Counted from the stretch's first letter, positions 36,824-46,958 are shown. The stretch: 64,000 bases of DNA from Clostridiales bacterium Firm_14 (GCA_001604135.1 LVAT01000010.1:160031-224030); one strand, 5' to 3'. The notes: generated by a model not told the origin, from the letters alone. Numbers and translations: made by a program.

Positions 36824-37852
36824 TCAGCTTTTCACTGCAACAGGTATAACAAACATCTTAGGCGTACCGCCCTCTGCAAGCGCGGACACTGTTTTCGCGA
36901 GCTTTTTGCAGAGGAAATCATTGTCGTAACCCATGGATAAGATAGAGTCATTTGAAGAATAGTAGCCGTTATCAAAGCATGCGACGGTTATGTCTTCGGG
37001 AACTTTCCGGCCGCTCTTATTAAGGATGCTTACAAGACGGTGACAGATCATGCCGTTCTGACAGATGACTGCATCGCAGCCGGCAAGGACATCTGCGGCA
37101 AATGAAGCAAGTATGCTGTCACTGCCGGAGATTATCTCTTTTTCTTCCTTGTGCGAGAGCAAAAGGCACCTGCCTTCGTCAAAATCCGGAACCGCGCCGA
37201 TATAACCTTTGTATTCGTCCATGCCGGCGGAGGATTCAGAGCAGAAGATGCACGCGATCTTCTGTCTGCCCAGATCCTGGAGACGGCCGGTAAGGATCTT
37301 TCCTGCTTCCCTGAAATCGGGCGAGATACGGATAACGCCGTAGGGACCTTCGGAAGAGTTCAGGTATATGACGGGAATGCGTGCAGAAAGAGCGTCTTCG
37401 ATAAGCCTTTCATTTGCGCTCGGGATAAGGTCTTTTACAGGCTCAATGATGAGCGCTGCGACTTTCTCTGCTATGGCGCGTGATATGACGGCGGCTTCCT
37501 CTTTGCTGCTGCCCATCGTGGAGAATGCTTTCAAAACATATTTGGAAGATGCGAGTTCTGATCTGAGTCCTGCTATGAGCGAAGGACTTAGATATCTGTC
37601 GCAGTCTTCTGTAACAAAGAATACTGCTTTATTCTTTTTTGATTCTTCAACAATATAAGAGCCGGAGCCGGTCCTCTTCTCGATGAGGCCGGCCTTCTGA
37701 AGGATGTCCAAGGCTGCGCGGATGGTCTGTCTGCTGCAGGAGTTCTGCTCAGCAAGAGACTGCTCGGAAGGGAGCTTCATCTTTCCTTCCGACCTCATCT
37801 TCTTGAGCTCTAACTCGAGCTTATTTGCGATGACGACATACTTCTCTGCCAT
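36824..37852 (-). CDS. GntR/LacI-type repressor (AraR-like)
   Basis: 342 residues. N-terminal GntR winged helix (residues 1-70: SEGKMKLPSEQSLAEQN, CSRQTIRAALDILQKAGLIE, KRTGSGSYI) joined to a sugar-binding periplasmic-like domain (PF13377-like). This pairing is typical of AraR, which represses pentose genes and releases DNA on binding the sugar. It is convergent with the sensor lipoprotein and divergent from the importer operon at 38308. A TATAAT at 37882-37887 is a plausible -10 box. Its operators probably lie in 37853-38307. Confidence 0.85.
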   Translation of the reverse strand: MAEKYVVIANKLELELKKMRSEGKMKLPSEQSLAEQNSCSRQTIRAALDILQKAGLIEKRTGSGSYIVEESKKNKAVFFVTEDCDRYLSPSLIAGLRSELASSKYVLKAFSTMGSSKEEAAVISRAIAEKVAALIIEPVKDLIPSANERLIEDALSARIPVIYLNSSEGPYGVIRISPDFREAGKILTGRLQDLGRQKIACIFCSESSAGMDEYKGYIGAVPDFDEGRCLLLSHKEEKEIISGSDSILASFAADVLAGCDAVICQNGMICHRLVSILNKSGRKVPEDITVACFDNGYYSSNDSILSMGYDNDFLCKKLAKTVSALAEGGTPKMFVIPVAVKS

Positions 37853-38307
37853 GCCTCAAACCCCTTATGTTTCTTAGTAAAATTATAGGGTTTGGCAGTA
37901 TTGCAAAGATACGATAAATATTTGAGGTGTTATTTCAAACCCCCGAAAAAGTAAGGAATCTTATCGTCTTCAAAAATGCCGAAATAATTATTTTCGGGTA
38001 AAAATATTTGATTGTTAAAAATGACAACGGGGTTCTTTGGCAGGTGTTCATGGCCCCATCGTAAAATATCCGACAACCGGGATTAAGATTTTCGACATCA
38101 GGACTCGAAAAAGAAACTTCACGGCAAACCTGTCCGTATTGAAGATGAAAAATCCCAAACCTGTATTTAGGCAGATTTACCATTCTTAAATGGGCATACG
38201 AGATTCGTTGCGGGAATTAGCTCTGCGGGTGTTTATTTGGGGCAGAGTACATCGGGCACCTCAAGATGTGTCCGGGAAATAACCTCAAAATGAAAAGGAG
38301 AATCATT

Positions 38308-39336
38308 ATGAAGAAATTTGTAAAGTTGTTAGTTTCTTCCGCTCTCGTTGCAGCTATGGCATTCGGCGTTTGCGCTTGTAACGGCGGCTCAACACCTACG
38401 ACAGCAGCACCTGCTCCTACAGATGCACCTGCTACAGAAGCACCTGCTACAGAAGCACCTAAGACTGGCGAACTGATCAAGGTTGGTATCATCAATAACG
38501 ATCCTAACGAGTCCGGTTACCGTACAGCTAACGACAGAGACATGAAGGCAACATTTACAGCAGAGAACGGTTATGAGGCTTCTTTCTTCTATTCACTTAA
38601 GAATGAAGAGCAGATCGCAGCAGCTCAGAAGTTCATCCAGGACGAAGTTGATTATCTCTTGATCTCAGCAGCTGGTACATCAGGTTGGGACGGAGTTCTT
38701 GAGCAGGCTCAGAAGGCTGGCATCAAGGTTATCCTCTTCGACAGAACAATCGATGCAGATGAGAGCCTCTATGAAGCTTCCATCGTTTCCGACATGGCTA
38801 AGGAAGGCCAGCAGGCAGTTGATTGGCTCGCTTCCCAGGGTCTTTCTGAATACAAGATCATCCACATCCAGGGCGTTATGGGTTCTTCCGCTCAGATCGG
38901 CCGTTCCGGCGCTCTCGACGAGAAGGTAAAGGCAGAGTCCAACTGGTCAATCGTTAAGCAGCAGACAGCAGAGTGGTCTGAAGAGACAGCTCAGCAGATC
39001 GTTCAGGCTGTTATCGACTCCGGCGAGAAGTTCAACGTAATCTATGCAGAGAATGACAACATGGCTAAGGGTGCTGCTGCAGCTCTCGACAAGGCTAACA
39101 TTTCTCACGGCGTTGGCAAGGACGTTATCATCATCGGTTTCGACTGCAACACATGGGCACTTGAAGAGCTCCTCGCAGGCAACTGGAACTATGACGGTCA
39201 GTGCAATCCTTTCCAGGCTTCCTACATCGACGACATCATCAAGAATGGCGTTAAGACAAAGGTAGTTATCATGGAAGAGAAGGGCTTCGACGCTAAGACA
39301 ATCACAGCAGACGACGTAAAGAATTACGGTATCTGA
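38308..39336 (+). CDS. Sugar ABC transporter binding lipoprotein
   Basis: 342 residues from the ATG at 38308, with AAAAGGAGAATC before it. Lipobox VCAC near residue 23, then a short acidic/Thr/Ala/Pro linker with repeated ATEAPA units, and a ribose/galactofuranose-type binding domain (VGIINNDPNESGYRTANDRD, VIIIGFDCNTW). YtfQ-like. It captures the sugar for the ATPase and permeases downstream. It is paralogous to the sensor lipoprotein at 35843 but serves transport. Confidence 0.92.
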   Translation: MKKFVKLLVSSALVAAMAFGVCACNGGSTPTTAAPAPTDAPATEAPATEAPKTGELIKVGIINNDPNESGYRTANDRDMKATFTAENGYEASFFYSLKNEEQIAAAQKFIQDEVDYLLISAAGTSGWDGVLEQAQKAGIKVILFDRTIDADESLYEASIVSDMAKEGQQAVDWLASQGLSEYKIIHIQGVMGSSAQIGRSGALDEKVKAESNWSIVKQQTAEWSEETAQQIVQAVIDSGEKFNVIYAENDNMAKGAAAALDKANISHGVGKDVIIIGFDCNTWALEELLAGNWNYDGQCNPFQASYIDDIIKNGVKTKVVIMEEKGFDAKTITADDVKNYGI

Positions 39337-39382
39337 TAACTTACTCTCTCTCCAAAAATAAGAGTATTTAGCTAACACAGAG

Positions 39383-39416
39383 TGTGCGATGCGATGCAAT
39401 CCCATCGCATCGCACA
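39383..39416 (+). promoter_or_regulatory. Intercistronic hairpin after the binding-protein gene
   Basis: TGTGCGATGCGATG (39383-39396) and CATCGCATCGCACA (39403-39416) are perfectly inverted around a 6-base loop, followed by TTTCTTTT. Such hairpins stabilise the binding-protein mRNA or cause partial termination, giving more binding protein than permease. Confidence 0.75.
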
Positions 39417-39458
39417 TTTCTTTTAAAGACGTAACACAAAGGAACTGACAGGAGGACA

Positions 39459-40973
39459 ATGGCAATGGCTAACAGCGCTATTTTGGAAATGCGAGGGATT
39501 TGTAAATTTTTCCCGGGCGTGCGCGCTCTTGAGAACGTTGATTTCACATTAAGAGAAGGCGAAATCCATGCTCTGATGGGCGAGAACGGTGCAGGTAAAT
39601 CAACACTTATTAAGGTGTTGACCGGCGTATATCCAAAAGACGGAGGCGAAGTATGGCTCGCAGATCAGCCCGTACACATCAAGTCACCTCAGGATGCGCA
39701 GAATAAGGGTATCGCAACTGTTTATCAGGAGATCACCCTCTGCCCTAACCTCACGGTTGCAGAAAATATGTATATCGGCCGTACAAAAGGACCTTTCACG
39801 GATTGGGGATTCATAAACAGATCGGCAGGAAAACTCCTCGATGAATTGGGAATCCCGGTAAGCCCCACGGAGCAGCTCGGCAACTGCTCCATCGCTATCC
39901 AGCAGATGGTTGCCATCGCACGCGCAGTAGATATGGATTGTAAGGTCCTTATCCTGGATGAGCCTACATCTTCCCTTGACGAACAGGAAGTTCAGAAGCT
40001 CTTCAACCTTATGCGTGACCTTAAGGCAAAGGGCGTAGGAATAATCTTCGTAACACACTTCTTAGAGCAGGTTTATGAAGTCTGCGACCGCATCACGGTT
40101 CTCCGTGACGGAAAACTCGTAGGCGAATATATAATCGAAGACCTGCCGAGAGTACAGCTCGTTTCCAAAATGCTCGGTAAGGATTTCGACGATATGGCCG
40201 AGATCAAGAGCGGACACGAGTCCGAGAACATAGACCTTAACGGCACCCCCGTTTACCAGGCAATAAACCTTACCGGAACGACCGGCATAAAGCCGTTCGA
40301 CTTCGAGATCCACCAAGGAGAAGTCAACGGCTTTACCGGCCTTCTGGGTTCCGGCAGATCCGAGAGCGTACGCGCTATTTTCGGTGCAGACAGAGTCGTC
40401 GGCGGCAAGGTGTTCATCGACGGCAAGGAAGTCAAGATCAGAAAGCCGTTAGATGCCATGAAGCACGGCATCAGCTATCTGCCTGAAGACAGAAAGCTCG
40501 ACGGTATCGTAGGCGATCTCTCAGTAAGAGACAACATCATCCTGGCACTTCAGGTAATGAAGGGATTCTTTAAGCCCTTCTCAAAAGCTCAGGCAGAAGC
40601 CTTTGCAGATGAATACATCAAGCTCCTTAATATCAAGACAGCTTCACAGGATACTCCGATCAAGTCCCTCTCAGGCGGTAACCAGCAGAAGGTTATCCTC
40701 GCCAGATGGCTCCTTGCAAATCCTCAGTATCTCATTCTCGACGAGCCTACAAGAGGTATCGACGTAGGTACAAAGGTCGAGATCCAGAAACTTGTTTTAA
40801 AACTTGCTGCGGAAGGAAGAAGCATCACATTCATTTCTTCCGAAATAGACGAGATGATCCGTACATGCTCGCGCCTTGTAGTCATGCGTGACGGCAAGGT
40901 CGTAGGCGAGCTCAAGGGCGAAGATCTCAACCAGAATAAGATCATGGCAACGATTGCCGGAGGTGAATCCTAA
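39459..40973 (+). CDS. Sugar ABC transporter ATPase (double nucleotide-binding domains)
   Basis: 504 residues; two fused ATPase domains as in RbsA/MglA/YtfR. First domain: Walker A GENGAGKSTLIKVL and Walker B with ILDEPTSSLD. Second domain (about 265-500) has an altered Walker A, GLLGSGRSESVRAIFG, as is normal in this family, and the intact signature LSGGNQQKVILARWL with ILDEPTRGIDVGTK. AGGAGG lies 3 bases before the first ATG; the second ATG at 39465 has better spacing and is the likelier start. It powers import of the sugar bound by 38308. Confidence 0.95.
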   Translation: MAMANSAILEMRGICKFFPGVRALENVDFTLREGEIHALMGENGAGKSTLIKVLTGVYPKDGGEVWLADQPVHIKSPQDAQNKGIATVYQEITLCPNLTVAENMYIGRTKGPFTDWGFINRSAGKLLDELGIPVSPTEQLGNCSIAIQQMVAIARAVDMDCKVLILDEPTSSLDEQEVQKLFNLMRDLKAKGVGIIFVTHFLEQVYEVCDRITVLRDGKLVGEYIIEDLPRVQLVSKMLGKDFDDMAEIKSGHESENIDLNGTPVYQAINLTGTTGIKPFDFEIHQGEVNGFTGLLGSGRSESVRAIFGADRVVGGKVFIDGKEVKIRKPLDAMKHGISYLPEDRKLDGIVGDLSVRDNIILALQVMKGFFKPFSKAQAEAFADEYIKLLNIKTASQDTPIKSLSGGNQQKVILARWLLANPQYLILDEPTRGIDVGTKVEIQKLVLKLAAEGRSITFISSEIDEMIRTCSRLVVMRDGKVVGELKGEDLNQNKIMATIAGGES

Positions 40974-42112
40974 TGACATCCATCGATTCAACAATTAAAC
41001 CCAGGCTTACCATCAAGGAAATCCTGATCAAGATCGTACGCAACCAGCTCTTTATCCCGCTTGTTGCTCTCCTGCTCCTGGTAATCTTCAATCTGGCTAC
41101 TGATCCCGGATTCTTCAAGATCGCGTTAGAGCCGAACAGTGATGGTAACCTTGTCCTGTCAGGCAACCTCATAACGATGATCGACTACGCATCCGAGCTC
41201 GTAATCCTCGCTATCGGAATGACGCTCGTTACATCCGCATCAGGCGGTCAGGATATTTCCGTCGGTGCCACGATCGCGATCGCAGGATCCACAGTCTTAA
41301 GGATCGTTAAGACACAGTCCCCTGATATCTCCGGAGGCACGTTCGCCGGCATCATCATCGGTTCTTTCCTCCTCTGCGTTCTCGTATCGGCGATTTTCGG
41401 AGCCTTCAACGGTGCGCTCGTAGCATTCTTCAAGATCCAGCCGATGGTTGCGACACTGATCCTTTTCACCGCAGGCCGTTCGATCGCAGCATGGATCAAC
41501 AATAACGATAATATTTCCATTACGGATAAGCGTTTCAGCTACTTCGGAAACTTCATTCCCGGAATCGCAGTTCCGACGCCGGTATTCATTACGATCCTCT
41601 GTCTCATCGTGATCGCCATTGTTCTGAAGGTAACCAACTTAAGACTTTATTCACAGGCAGTAGGCATCAATGCTTCTTCCTCCAGACTCAACGGTATCAA
41701 CCCTAAGATGATCAAGCTCTTAACATTCGTTATCCTCGGTATCTGCGTTGCAGTATGCGGATTCATCAAGGTATCAAGAACTTCATCCATCACATATTCT
41801 GTCATCGCAAACAACATCGAAATGGACGCGATCTTAGCAGTCGCATTGGGCGGTAACAACTTAGGCGGCGGTAAGTTCAATCTCTCCGCTTCCGTCTTAG
41901 GCGCTTACGTAATCCAGTTCCTTACAACTACGCTCTATAAGTTCAAGGAGATCGACTCCAGCTCTATCTCTGCTTACAAGGCAGTTGTCGTAATCCTTCT
42001 CATAATCATTTCTTCTCCTTTCGTTCGTAAGCTTTTCGAAGACGCTAAGAACAAGAGAGAAGCTGCAAGAACAGAAGCAGTAAATGCAGGTGCAGGAAAG
42101 GAGACAGTCTGA
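40973..42112 (+). CDS. Sugar ABC transporter permease 1
   Basis: 379 residues, about nine hydrophobic segments of the branched-chain/ribose permease family (BPD_transp_2): GMTLVTSASGGQDISVGATIA carries the conserved ISVGA, and GFIKVSRTSSIT the ATPase contact region. Its ATG overlaps the ATPase stop (TAATG). It pairs with permease 2 to form the membrane channel, like YtfT/YjfF. Confidence 0.93.
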   Translation: MTSIDSTIKPRLTIKEILIKIVRNQLFIPLVALLLLVIFNLATDPGFFKIALEPNSDGNLVLSGNLITMIDYASELVILAIGMTLVTSASGGQDISVGATIAIAGSTVLRIVKTQSPDISGGTFAGIIIGSFLLCVLVSAIFGAFNGALVAFFKIQPMVATLILFTAGRSIAAWINNNDNISITDKRFSYFGNFIPGIAVPTPVFITILCLIVIAIVLKVTNLRLYSQAVGINASSSRLNGINPKMIKLLTFVILGICVAVCGFIKVSRTSSITYSVIANNIEMDAILAVALGGNNLGGGKFNLSASVLGAYVIQFLTTTLYKFKEIDSSSISAYKAVVVILLIIISSPFVRKLFEDAKNKREAARTEAVNAGAGKETV

Positions 42113-42113
42113 T

Positions 42114-43181
42114 ATGTCAGTCAATACTAATGTCTTGGGAAGCAACAAGCTTAAAAGACGTGCTTCCTTAACAGATACAAACCTTCTTCTCATCATCACG
42201 ATCATAGTATTCATCGTAATGTACGTATGTGCAGTCATATTCCTGAAGAAGGGTTTTACGAAGCCTCAGATGTTCTTCAACATCCTTAACGAGAACGCTT
42301 CGCTCCTGGTCCTCTCATGCGGCATGACGCTCGTCATGATAACAGGCGGAATCGATATCTCCGTAGGCCAGGTAACTTGTCTCGTATGCATGGCTTGCGC
42401 AGTACACCTTCAGAAAGTAAATGAGGGCCTTGCACAGGGAAACGTTTTCACATCAGTCCTCATCGCATTGGGAATCGGCCTGGCATTCGGTATCGTACAG
42501 GGTTTCCTCGTAGCTTACCTTGAGTTCCAGCCTTTCATAGTCACGCTGGCCGGTTTGTTCTTCGCGAAAGGCATGACCACCATAGTGTGCAGCGACCGTG
42601 TTCCCGTTACATATGATGCTTTCGTCAAGCTGGCTAGAACAGAAGTCAACATCCCCTTCATGGGTTCGGTAAACAAAAAAGGAATCTACATTCCTGCCTA
42701 TGTTGAGGTCGGAGTCATCGTTGCACTCGTTGTTGTAATCCTTCTCTTCTGCCTCCTCAAGTGGACAAAGCTCGGACGTAATTTCTATGCAGTCGGCGGC
42801 AACAACCAGAGCGCCAACATGCTCGGTATCAACGTTAAGCTCACGAAGTTCCTGGCTCACGTTCTCTGCGGTCTCTGCGCAGGAATCGGCGGCTACCTCT
42901 TCTTCCTCCACGCATGCTCAGGTTCTCCTCTGCACGCACAGGGCGCCGAGATGAACGCGATCGCTTCATCCATCATAGGCGGCACGCTCCTCTCAGGCGG
43001 CGTCGGTAATATCGTAGGTACGCTTTTCGGAGTACTGTCACTGTCGACGATCAAGAATATCGTTACATCATTAGGTCTTGAAGATGCATGGTGGACAAAC
43101 ATTACCGTAGGCGTAATGCTTTGTATCTTCCTCCTTGTTCAGAGTGTTATACTTGCACGTAAGAACAAAAACAAGAAGTAA
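42114..43181 (+). CDS. Sugar ABC transporter permease 2
   Basis: 355 residues from the ATG at 42114, preceded by AAAGGAGA; a longer frame reads into permease 1. The same family as permease 1: CGMTLVMITGGIDISVGQVT and GNNQSANMLGIN. The two permeases are unequal paralogues, as in the YtfT/YjfF pair for galactofuranose. It completes the importer. Confidence 0.93.
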   Translation: MSVNTNVLGSNKLKRRASLTDTNLLLIITIIVFIVMYVCAVIFLKKGFTKPQMFFNILNENASLLVLSCGMTLVMITGGIDISVGQVTCLVCMACAVHLQKVNEGLAQGNVFTSVLIALGIGLAFGIVQGFLVAYLEFQPFIVTLAGLFFAKGMTTIVCSDRVPVTYDAFVKLARTEVNIPFMGSVNKKGIYIPAYVEVGVIVALVVVILLFCLLKWTKLGRNFYAVGGNNQSANMLGINVKLTKFLAHVLCGLCAGIGGYLFFLHACSGSPLHAQGAEMNAIASSIIGGTLLSGGVGNIVGTLFGVLSLSTIKNIVTSLGLEDAWWTNITVGVMLCIFLLVQSVILARKNKNKK

Positions 43182-43202
43182 TTCTTATAAGGAGGCTCCA
43201 CC

Positions 43203-44756
43203 GTGGATTTCAAAACTACAGCACTGGGAATCGAACTGGGTTCCACACGTATCAAAGCAGTTCTTATCGACAAGGATCATCTGCCTATCGCATCAGGCGA
43301 CTTCGAATGGGAGAACCAATTCGTTGACGGCATCTGGACTTATTCTTCAGACATGATCCATAAAGGTCTTCAGGCTTGCTATGCTGCTTTGAAGGCTGAC
43401 GTTCAGGCCAAGTTCGGCGTAACGCTCACCGAGGTCGGCGGCATCGGTATCTCTGCAATGATGCACGGCTACCTTCCTTTCGACAAGGACGGAAAGCAGC
43501 TCGCAGAATTCCGCACATGGCGTAACACGATCACGGGCGAAGCAGCTGAGAAGCTCACTGAAGCTTTGGGCTTCAACATTCCGCAGCGCTGGAGCATCGC
43601 ACACTACTATCAGGCTATCCTCAATAACGAATCACACGTCGGCGATATCGATTACTTAACGACACTCGCAGGCTACATTCACTGGAGACTTACAGGCCTC
43701 AAGGTCATGGGCATCGGCGAAGCATCAGGCATGTTCCCGATCGATTCTTCCACGAACGATTACAACCGGGAAATGGTTGCGAAGTTCAACGCTCTTACAG
43801 GCGGCGACCTCCTCTCCATCCTTCCTAAGGTTCTTGTTGCAGGCGATGATGCAGGCACGCTCACCGAAGACGGCGCTAAGTTCTTAGATCCCGCAGGAGA
43901 CCTTAAGGCAGGCATCCCGATCGCACCCTGTGAAGGCGATGCTGGCACAGGCATGGTCGCTACAAATTCCGTACGCATTTACACAGGTAACGTAAGTGCC
44001 GGCACATCCGACTTCGCTATGGTCGTAGTAGATCACGATCTCGGCGTTCACCGTGAGATCGACATGGTCACAACACCTGCAGGCGCTCCTGTCGCAATGG
44101 TTCACTGCAATAACTGCACTTCAGACATCAACGCGTGGGTCAGCCTTTTCGATCAGTTCGCATCTTTATTCGGTGTCGAGATCTCGAAAAATGACCTCTA
44201 CACAAAGCTCTTCCAGGTCGCATTAAAGGGCGATCCGGACTGCGGCGGTCTCCTCTCATATAACTACTTCTCAGGCGAAGGCGTAACGGACCTTGATGAA
44301 GGCCGTCCGCTCTTTGCAAGAACACCCAACTGCAACTTCACTCTCGCAAACTTCATGAGAACACACCTGCTCTCTGCTCTCGCAACTTTGAAGATCGGCA
44401 TGGATATCCTTCAGGATGCAGAGAATGTCCGTATTGATAAGCTCTATGGCCACGGCGGTTTCTTCAAGACTCCCGAGGTCGGCCAGAAGATGCTCAGCGC
44501 AGCCGTTAACGCACCCGTATCCGTCATGGAGACAGCAGGCGAAGGCGGCCCTTACGGCATGGCTCTCCTCGTCTCCTACATGATCAACAAGGATGAGGGC
44601 GAGACGCTTCCTGATTACCTCGACAACAAGGTTTTCGCAGGCGCAAAGAGCGTAAGCGTAATGGCAGACGAATCCGATGTGTCAGGCTTTGCAGCATTCC
44701 TCGATAAGTACAAGAATGCATTGCCGGTTGAGAGAAAGGCTACGGAGGTGATCTGA
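43203..44756 (+). CDS. FGGY-family carbohydrate kinase (ribulokinase-like)
   Basis: 517 residues from a GTG at 43203, with GGAGGC 6 bases before it. FGGY signatures: [16 protein letters not shown] (phosphate-binding loop), [15 protein letters not shown] and [15 protein letters not shown]. It would phosphorylate the imported sugar or its ketose form. The adjacent AraD-type epimerase points to L-ribulose as substrate, but the family is broad and the sequence is not close to classical AraB as far as I can judge. It overlaps the epimerase by a few bases. Confidence 0.85.
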   Translation: MDFKTTALGIELGSTRIKAVLIDKDHLPIASGDFEWENQFVDGIWTYSSDMIHKGLQACYAALKADVQAKFGVTLTEVGGIGISAMMHGYLPFDKDGKQLAEFRTWRNTITGEAAEKLTEALGFNIPQRWSIAHYYQAILNNESHVGDIDYLTTLAGYIHWRLTGLKVMGIGEASGMFPIDSSTNDYNREMVAKFNALTGGDLLSILPKVLVAGDDAGTLTEDGAKFLDPAGDLKAGIPIAPCEGDAGTGMVATNSVRIYTGNVSAGTSDFAMVVVDHDLGVHREIDMVTTPAGAPVAMVHCNNCTSDINAWVSLFDQFASLFGVEISKNDLYTKLFQVALKGDPDCGGLLSYNYFSGEGVTDLDEGRPLFARTPNCNFTLANFMRTHLLSALATLKIGMDILQDAENVRIDKLYGHGGFFKTPEVGQKMLSAAVNAPVSVMETAGEGGPYGMALLVSYMINKDEGETLPDYLDNKVFAGAKSVSVMADESDVSGFAAFLDKYKNALPVERKATEVI

Positions 44757-45445
44757 TGTTAGAAGAACTTAAGGCAAAGGTCCTCGAAGCTAACCTCCTC
44801 CTCCCCAAGCACGGTCTCGTTACCTTCACATGGGGCAACGTATCAGGCATCGACAGAGAATCCGGTCTCGTTGTAATCAAGCCCTCCGGCGTCGAATACG
44901 ATGTCATGAAGGCTGAAGACATGGTTGTCGTAGACTTGGACGGCAAGGTCGTCGAGGGCAAGTGGAAACCCTCTTCCGATACACCTACACACGTTGTCCT
45001 CTATAAGGCATTCCCCAACATCGGCGGCGTTGTCCACACACATTCCCGCTGGGCAGTTACCTTTGCACAGGCAGGAATGGCAATCCCTGCTATGGGCACA
45101 ACACAGGGCGATTACTTCTACGGTGACATCCCCTGCACACGCCCCATGACCGACGAAGAGATCAAGGGCGAGTATGAAAAGGAAACCGGCAACGTTATCG
45201 TCGAGACATTTAAGGACATAGACCCGGATCAGATCCCTGCAGTAAACGTCTTCTCACACGGACCGTTCACATGGGGAACAGATCCTTTCAACGCAGTACA
45301 TAATGCAGTCGTAATGGAAGAAGTCGCATTCATGGATTATCACGCAATGACGCTTAATCCCATGGCAGGAAGAATGCAGCAGACATTGCTCGACAAGCAT
45401 TATCTCCGCAAGCACGGTGCCAACGCTTACTACGGCCAGGGCTAA
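44756..45445 (+). CDS. araD: L-ribulose-5-phosphate 4-epimerase
   Basis: 229 residues, the normal length. Class II aldolase/AraD motifs: [19 protein letters not shown] at the start, [19 protein letters not shown], and the zinc His pair in [13 protein letters not shown]. It interconverts L-ribulose 5-phosphate and D-xylulose 5-phosphate, feeding the pentose phosphate pathway. It is the last gene of the importer operon and is followed by a strong hairpin. No araA is present in the window, so the isomerase must be elsewhere or the imported sugar is already a ketose. Confidence 0.93.
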   Translation: MLEELKAKVLEANLLLPKHGLVTFTWGNVSGIDRESGLVVIKPSGVEYDVMKAEDMVVVDLDGKVVEGKWKPSSDTPTHVVLYKAFPNIGGVVHTHSRWAVTFAQAGMAIPAMGTTQGDYFYGDIPCTRPMTDEEIKGEYEKETGNVIVETFKDIDPDQIPAVNVFSHGPFTWGTDPFNAVHNAVVMEEVAFMDYHAMTLNPMAGRMQQTLLDKHYLRKHGANAYYGQG

Positions 45446-45500
45446 ACGGCACACCCCTAACTTATGTAAATGATTTCATAATTGTTTGCTTCTTGTTCGA

Positions 45501-45538
45501 GTAAGAACCCGCTGTGATTAGTTGCAGCGGGTTCTTAC
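45501..45538 (+). terminator. Terminator of the sugar importer operon
   Basis: GTAAGAACCCGCTG and CAGCGGGTTCTTAC form a perfect 14-bp stem with a 10-base loop, followed by TTTGTG, 56 bases after araD. Confidence 0.8.
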
Positions 45539-45672
45539 TTTGTGGGGGGCGGGTTTTTGCGGGGTTTGTGAGGTTTGCGGGGGCTTCGGCGATCGAGGCA
45601 TACCATAGACGCGTGTTATACGCCGTTTTGATATACCCCCATGGGGTATGTACGCTTTTTCGCAGACAAAAA

Positions 45673-45710
45673 TACATACTAAAACGCGAAAAACGGCGTT
45701 TTCGTATGTA
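45673..45710. repeat. Intergenic palindrome with CATACTAAAACGC arms
   Basis: TACATACTAAAACGC (45673-45687) and GCGTTTTCGTATGTA (45696-45710) are inverted with one mismatch around GAAAAACG. It lies in the 573-base gap between araD and moxR, which holds this, the next palindrome, a GGGGTAT palindrome at 45633-45649 and no gene that I can support. Confidence 0.65.
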
Positions 45711-45852
45711 GGTTTTGTTCCATTTCTTCCTATGTAGACTGCTTTTGTGAGCAATTGCGTCATGAATTGCCTCCAAAGCGCTCGAAAATCCCTGGGATCA
45801 GCCTTCAGGGCCCTCTTTTTCGATCAGAAACATGCAATATACCCCCTCCCCC

Positions 45853-45894
45853 CCTACCTACTAAAAACCGAAAAAACGCATTTTAGTAGGTAGG
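45853..45894. repeat. Intergenic palindrome with CCTACCTACTAAAA arms
   Basis: CCTACCTACTAAAA (45853-45866) and TTTTAGTAGGTAGG (45881-45894) are perfect 14-base inverted arms around ACCGAAAAAACGCA. It shares the TACTAAAA and CGAAAAA cores with the element at 45673. Confidence 0.7.
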
Positions 45895-45971
45895 TCAGGT
45901 TCGAACTGACCTCAGAAGCGTGAACTCCCGCCCTCTCCCAAAAATCCCACATTTTCCTGATGCGCGTGAAA

Positions 45972-46005
45972 AAGATTAATGTATACTTAAAAATGCATTA
46001 ATCTT
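45972..46005 (+). promoter_or_regulatory. Promoter region of the moxR operon inside an inverted repeat
   Basis: AAGATTAATG (45972-45981) and CATTAATCTT (45996-46005) are perfectly inverted and enclose TATACT (45982-45987), a likely -10 box, about 32 bases before the moxR start. The layout fits an operator over the promoter. Confidence 0.5.
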
Positions 46006-46018
46006 GGGGGATTGAAGA

Positions 46019-46951
46019 ATGGGTAGCACAACAGAGAATATAGTTCGCGAAGTTAAGAAGGTAATCTGCGGTAAGGATTACATCATTGCGCAGGCGCTGA
46101 CGGCTATTCTTGCTGGCGGTCACATCCTGATGGAAGACGTACCCGGTGTGGGAAAGACCACGATGGCAGTCGCGTTTTCCAAAACGATGGGACTTAACTA
46201 CGGAAGAGTGCAGTTTACTCCTGACGTTCTGCCGTCAGACATTACGGGTTTCTCGTTGTACGACAAGACTACGGGAACGATGAAATATCAGCCCGGTTCG
46301 ATCTTCCACAATCTCTTCCTCGCAGATGAGCTGAACCGTGCTTCGACACGTACACAGTCGGCTCTCCTCGAAGCCATGGAGGAAGGCAATGTAACTGTTG
46401 ACGGTAATACATATATGCTTCCGAAGCCATTTACGGTTATTGCCACGCAGAACCCTACGGGCGCTTCCGGAACTTCGCTCCTGCCGGATTCACAGATCGA
46501 CAGATTCATGATCAGGCTGTCGATCGGTTATCCTTCAGCAAAGGACGAGAAGGCCATGATCGAGAGCCGTAAGAACGGCTATAATCCGATGGACAGCGTC
46601 CAGACGGTATGCGACGTGAATACGATCTTACAGATGCAGGCCGAAGTTAATAATATCTTTATACACGATAACGTTACTGACTATATCGTCACTCTGATCA
46701 ACAAGACCAGAGGACACAAAAACCTCATCAGAGGAGGAAGTCCCCGCGCCACGCTGGCTCTTACGTCGATGGCAAAGGCCTGTGCTTATCTGAACGGCAG
46801 AAATTATGTCGTTCCGTCTGACATCCAGAAAGTCTTCCTTCCGGTAATTACGCACAGACTGATGCTCACACCTGAAGCGGAGATCAACGGCGTAAAGACG
46901 AACGATATCGCACAAGAGATCCTCAAGGACACTCTGTCGCCCAAGATCTGA
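46019..46951 (+). CDS. MoxR-family AAA+ ATPase
   Basis: 310 residues. Walker A in MEDVPGVGKTTMAVAFS and Walker B in NLFLADELNRASTRTQSALL, with sensor 1 TVIATQNPTGASG and the typical MoxR C-terminal helical lid. MoxR ATPases act as chaperones for the maturation of partner complexes. It begins a three-gene operon with DUF58 and transglutaminase proteins, an arrangement found in many bacteria. GGGGGATTG lies before the ATG. Confidence 0.93.
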   Translation: MGSTTENIVREVKKVICGKDYIIAQALTAILAGGHILMEDVPGVGKTTMAVAFSKTMGLNYGRVQFTPDVLPSDITGFSLYDKTTGTMKYQPGSIFHNLFLADELNRASTRTQSALLEAMEEGNVTVDGNTYMLPKPFTVIATQNPTGASGTSLLPDSQIDRFMIRLSIGYPSAKDEKAMIESRKNGYNPMDSVQTVCDVNTILQMQAEVNNIFIHDNVTDYIVTLINKTRGHKNLIRGGSPRATLALTSMAKACAYLNGRNYVVPSDIQKVFLPVITHRLMLTPEAEINGVKTNDIAQEILKDTLSPKI

Positions 46952-46958
46952 TCGGCTT

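Noticed and set aside
45446..45818. Minus-strand ORFs of 81-104 codons after araD
   Set aside because: They run through palindromic repeats and a terminator; the composition is not protein-like and there is no ribosome site.
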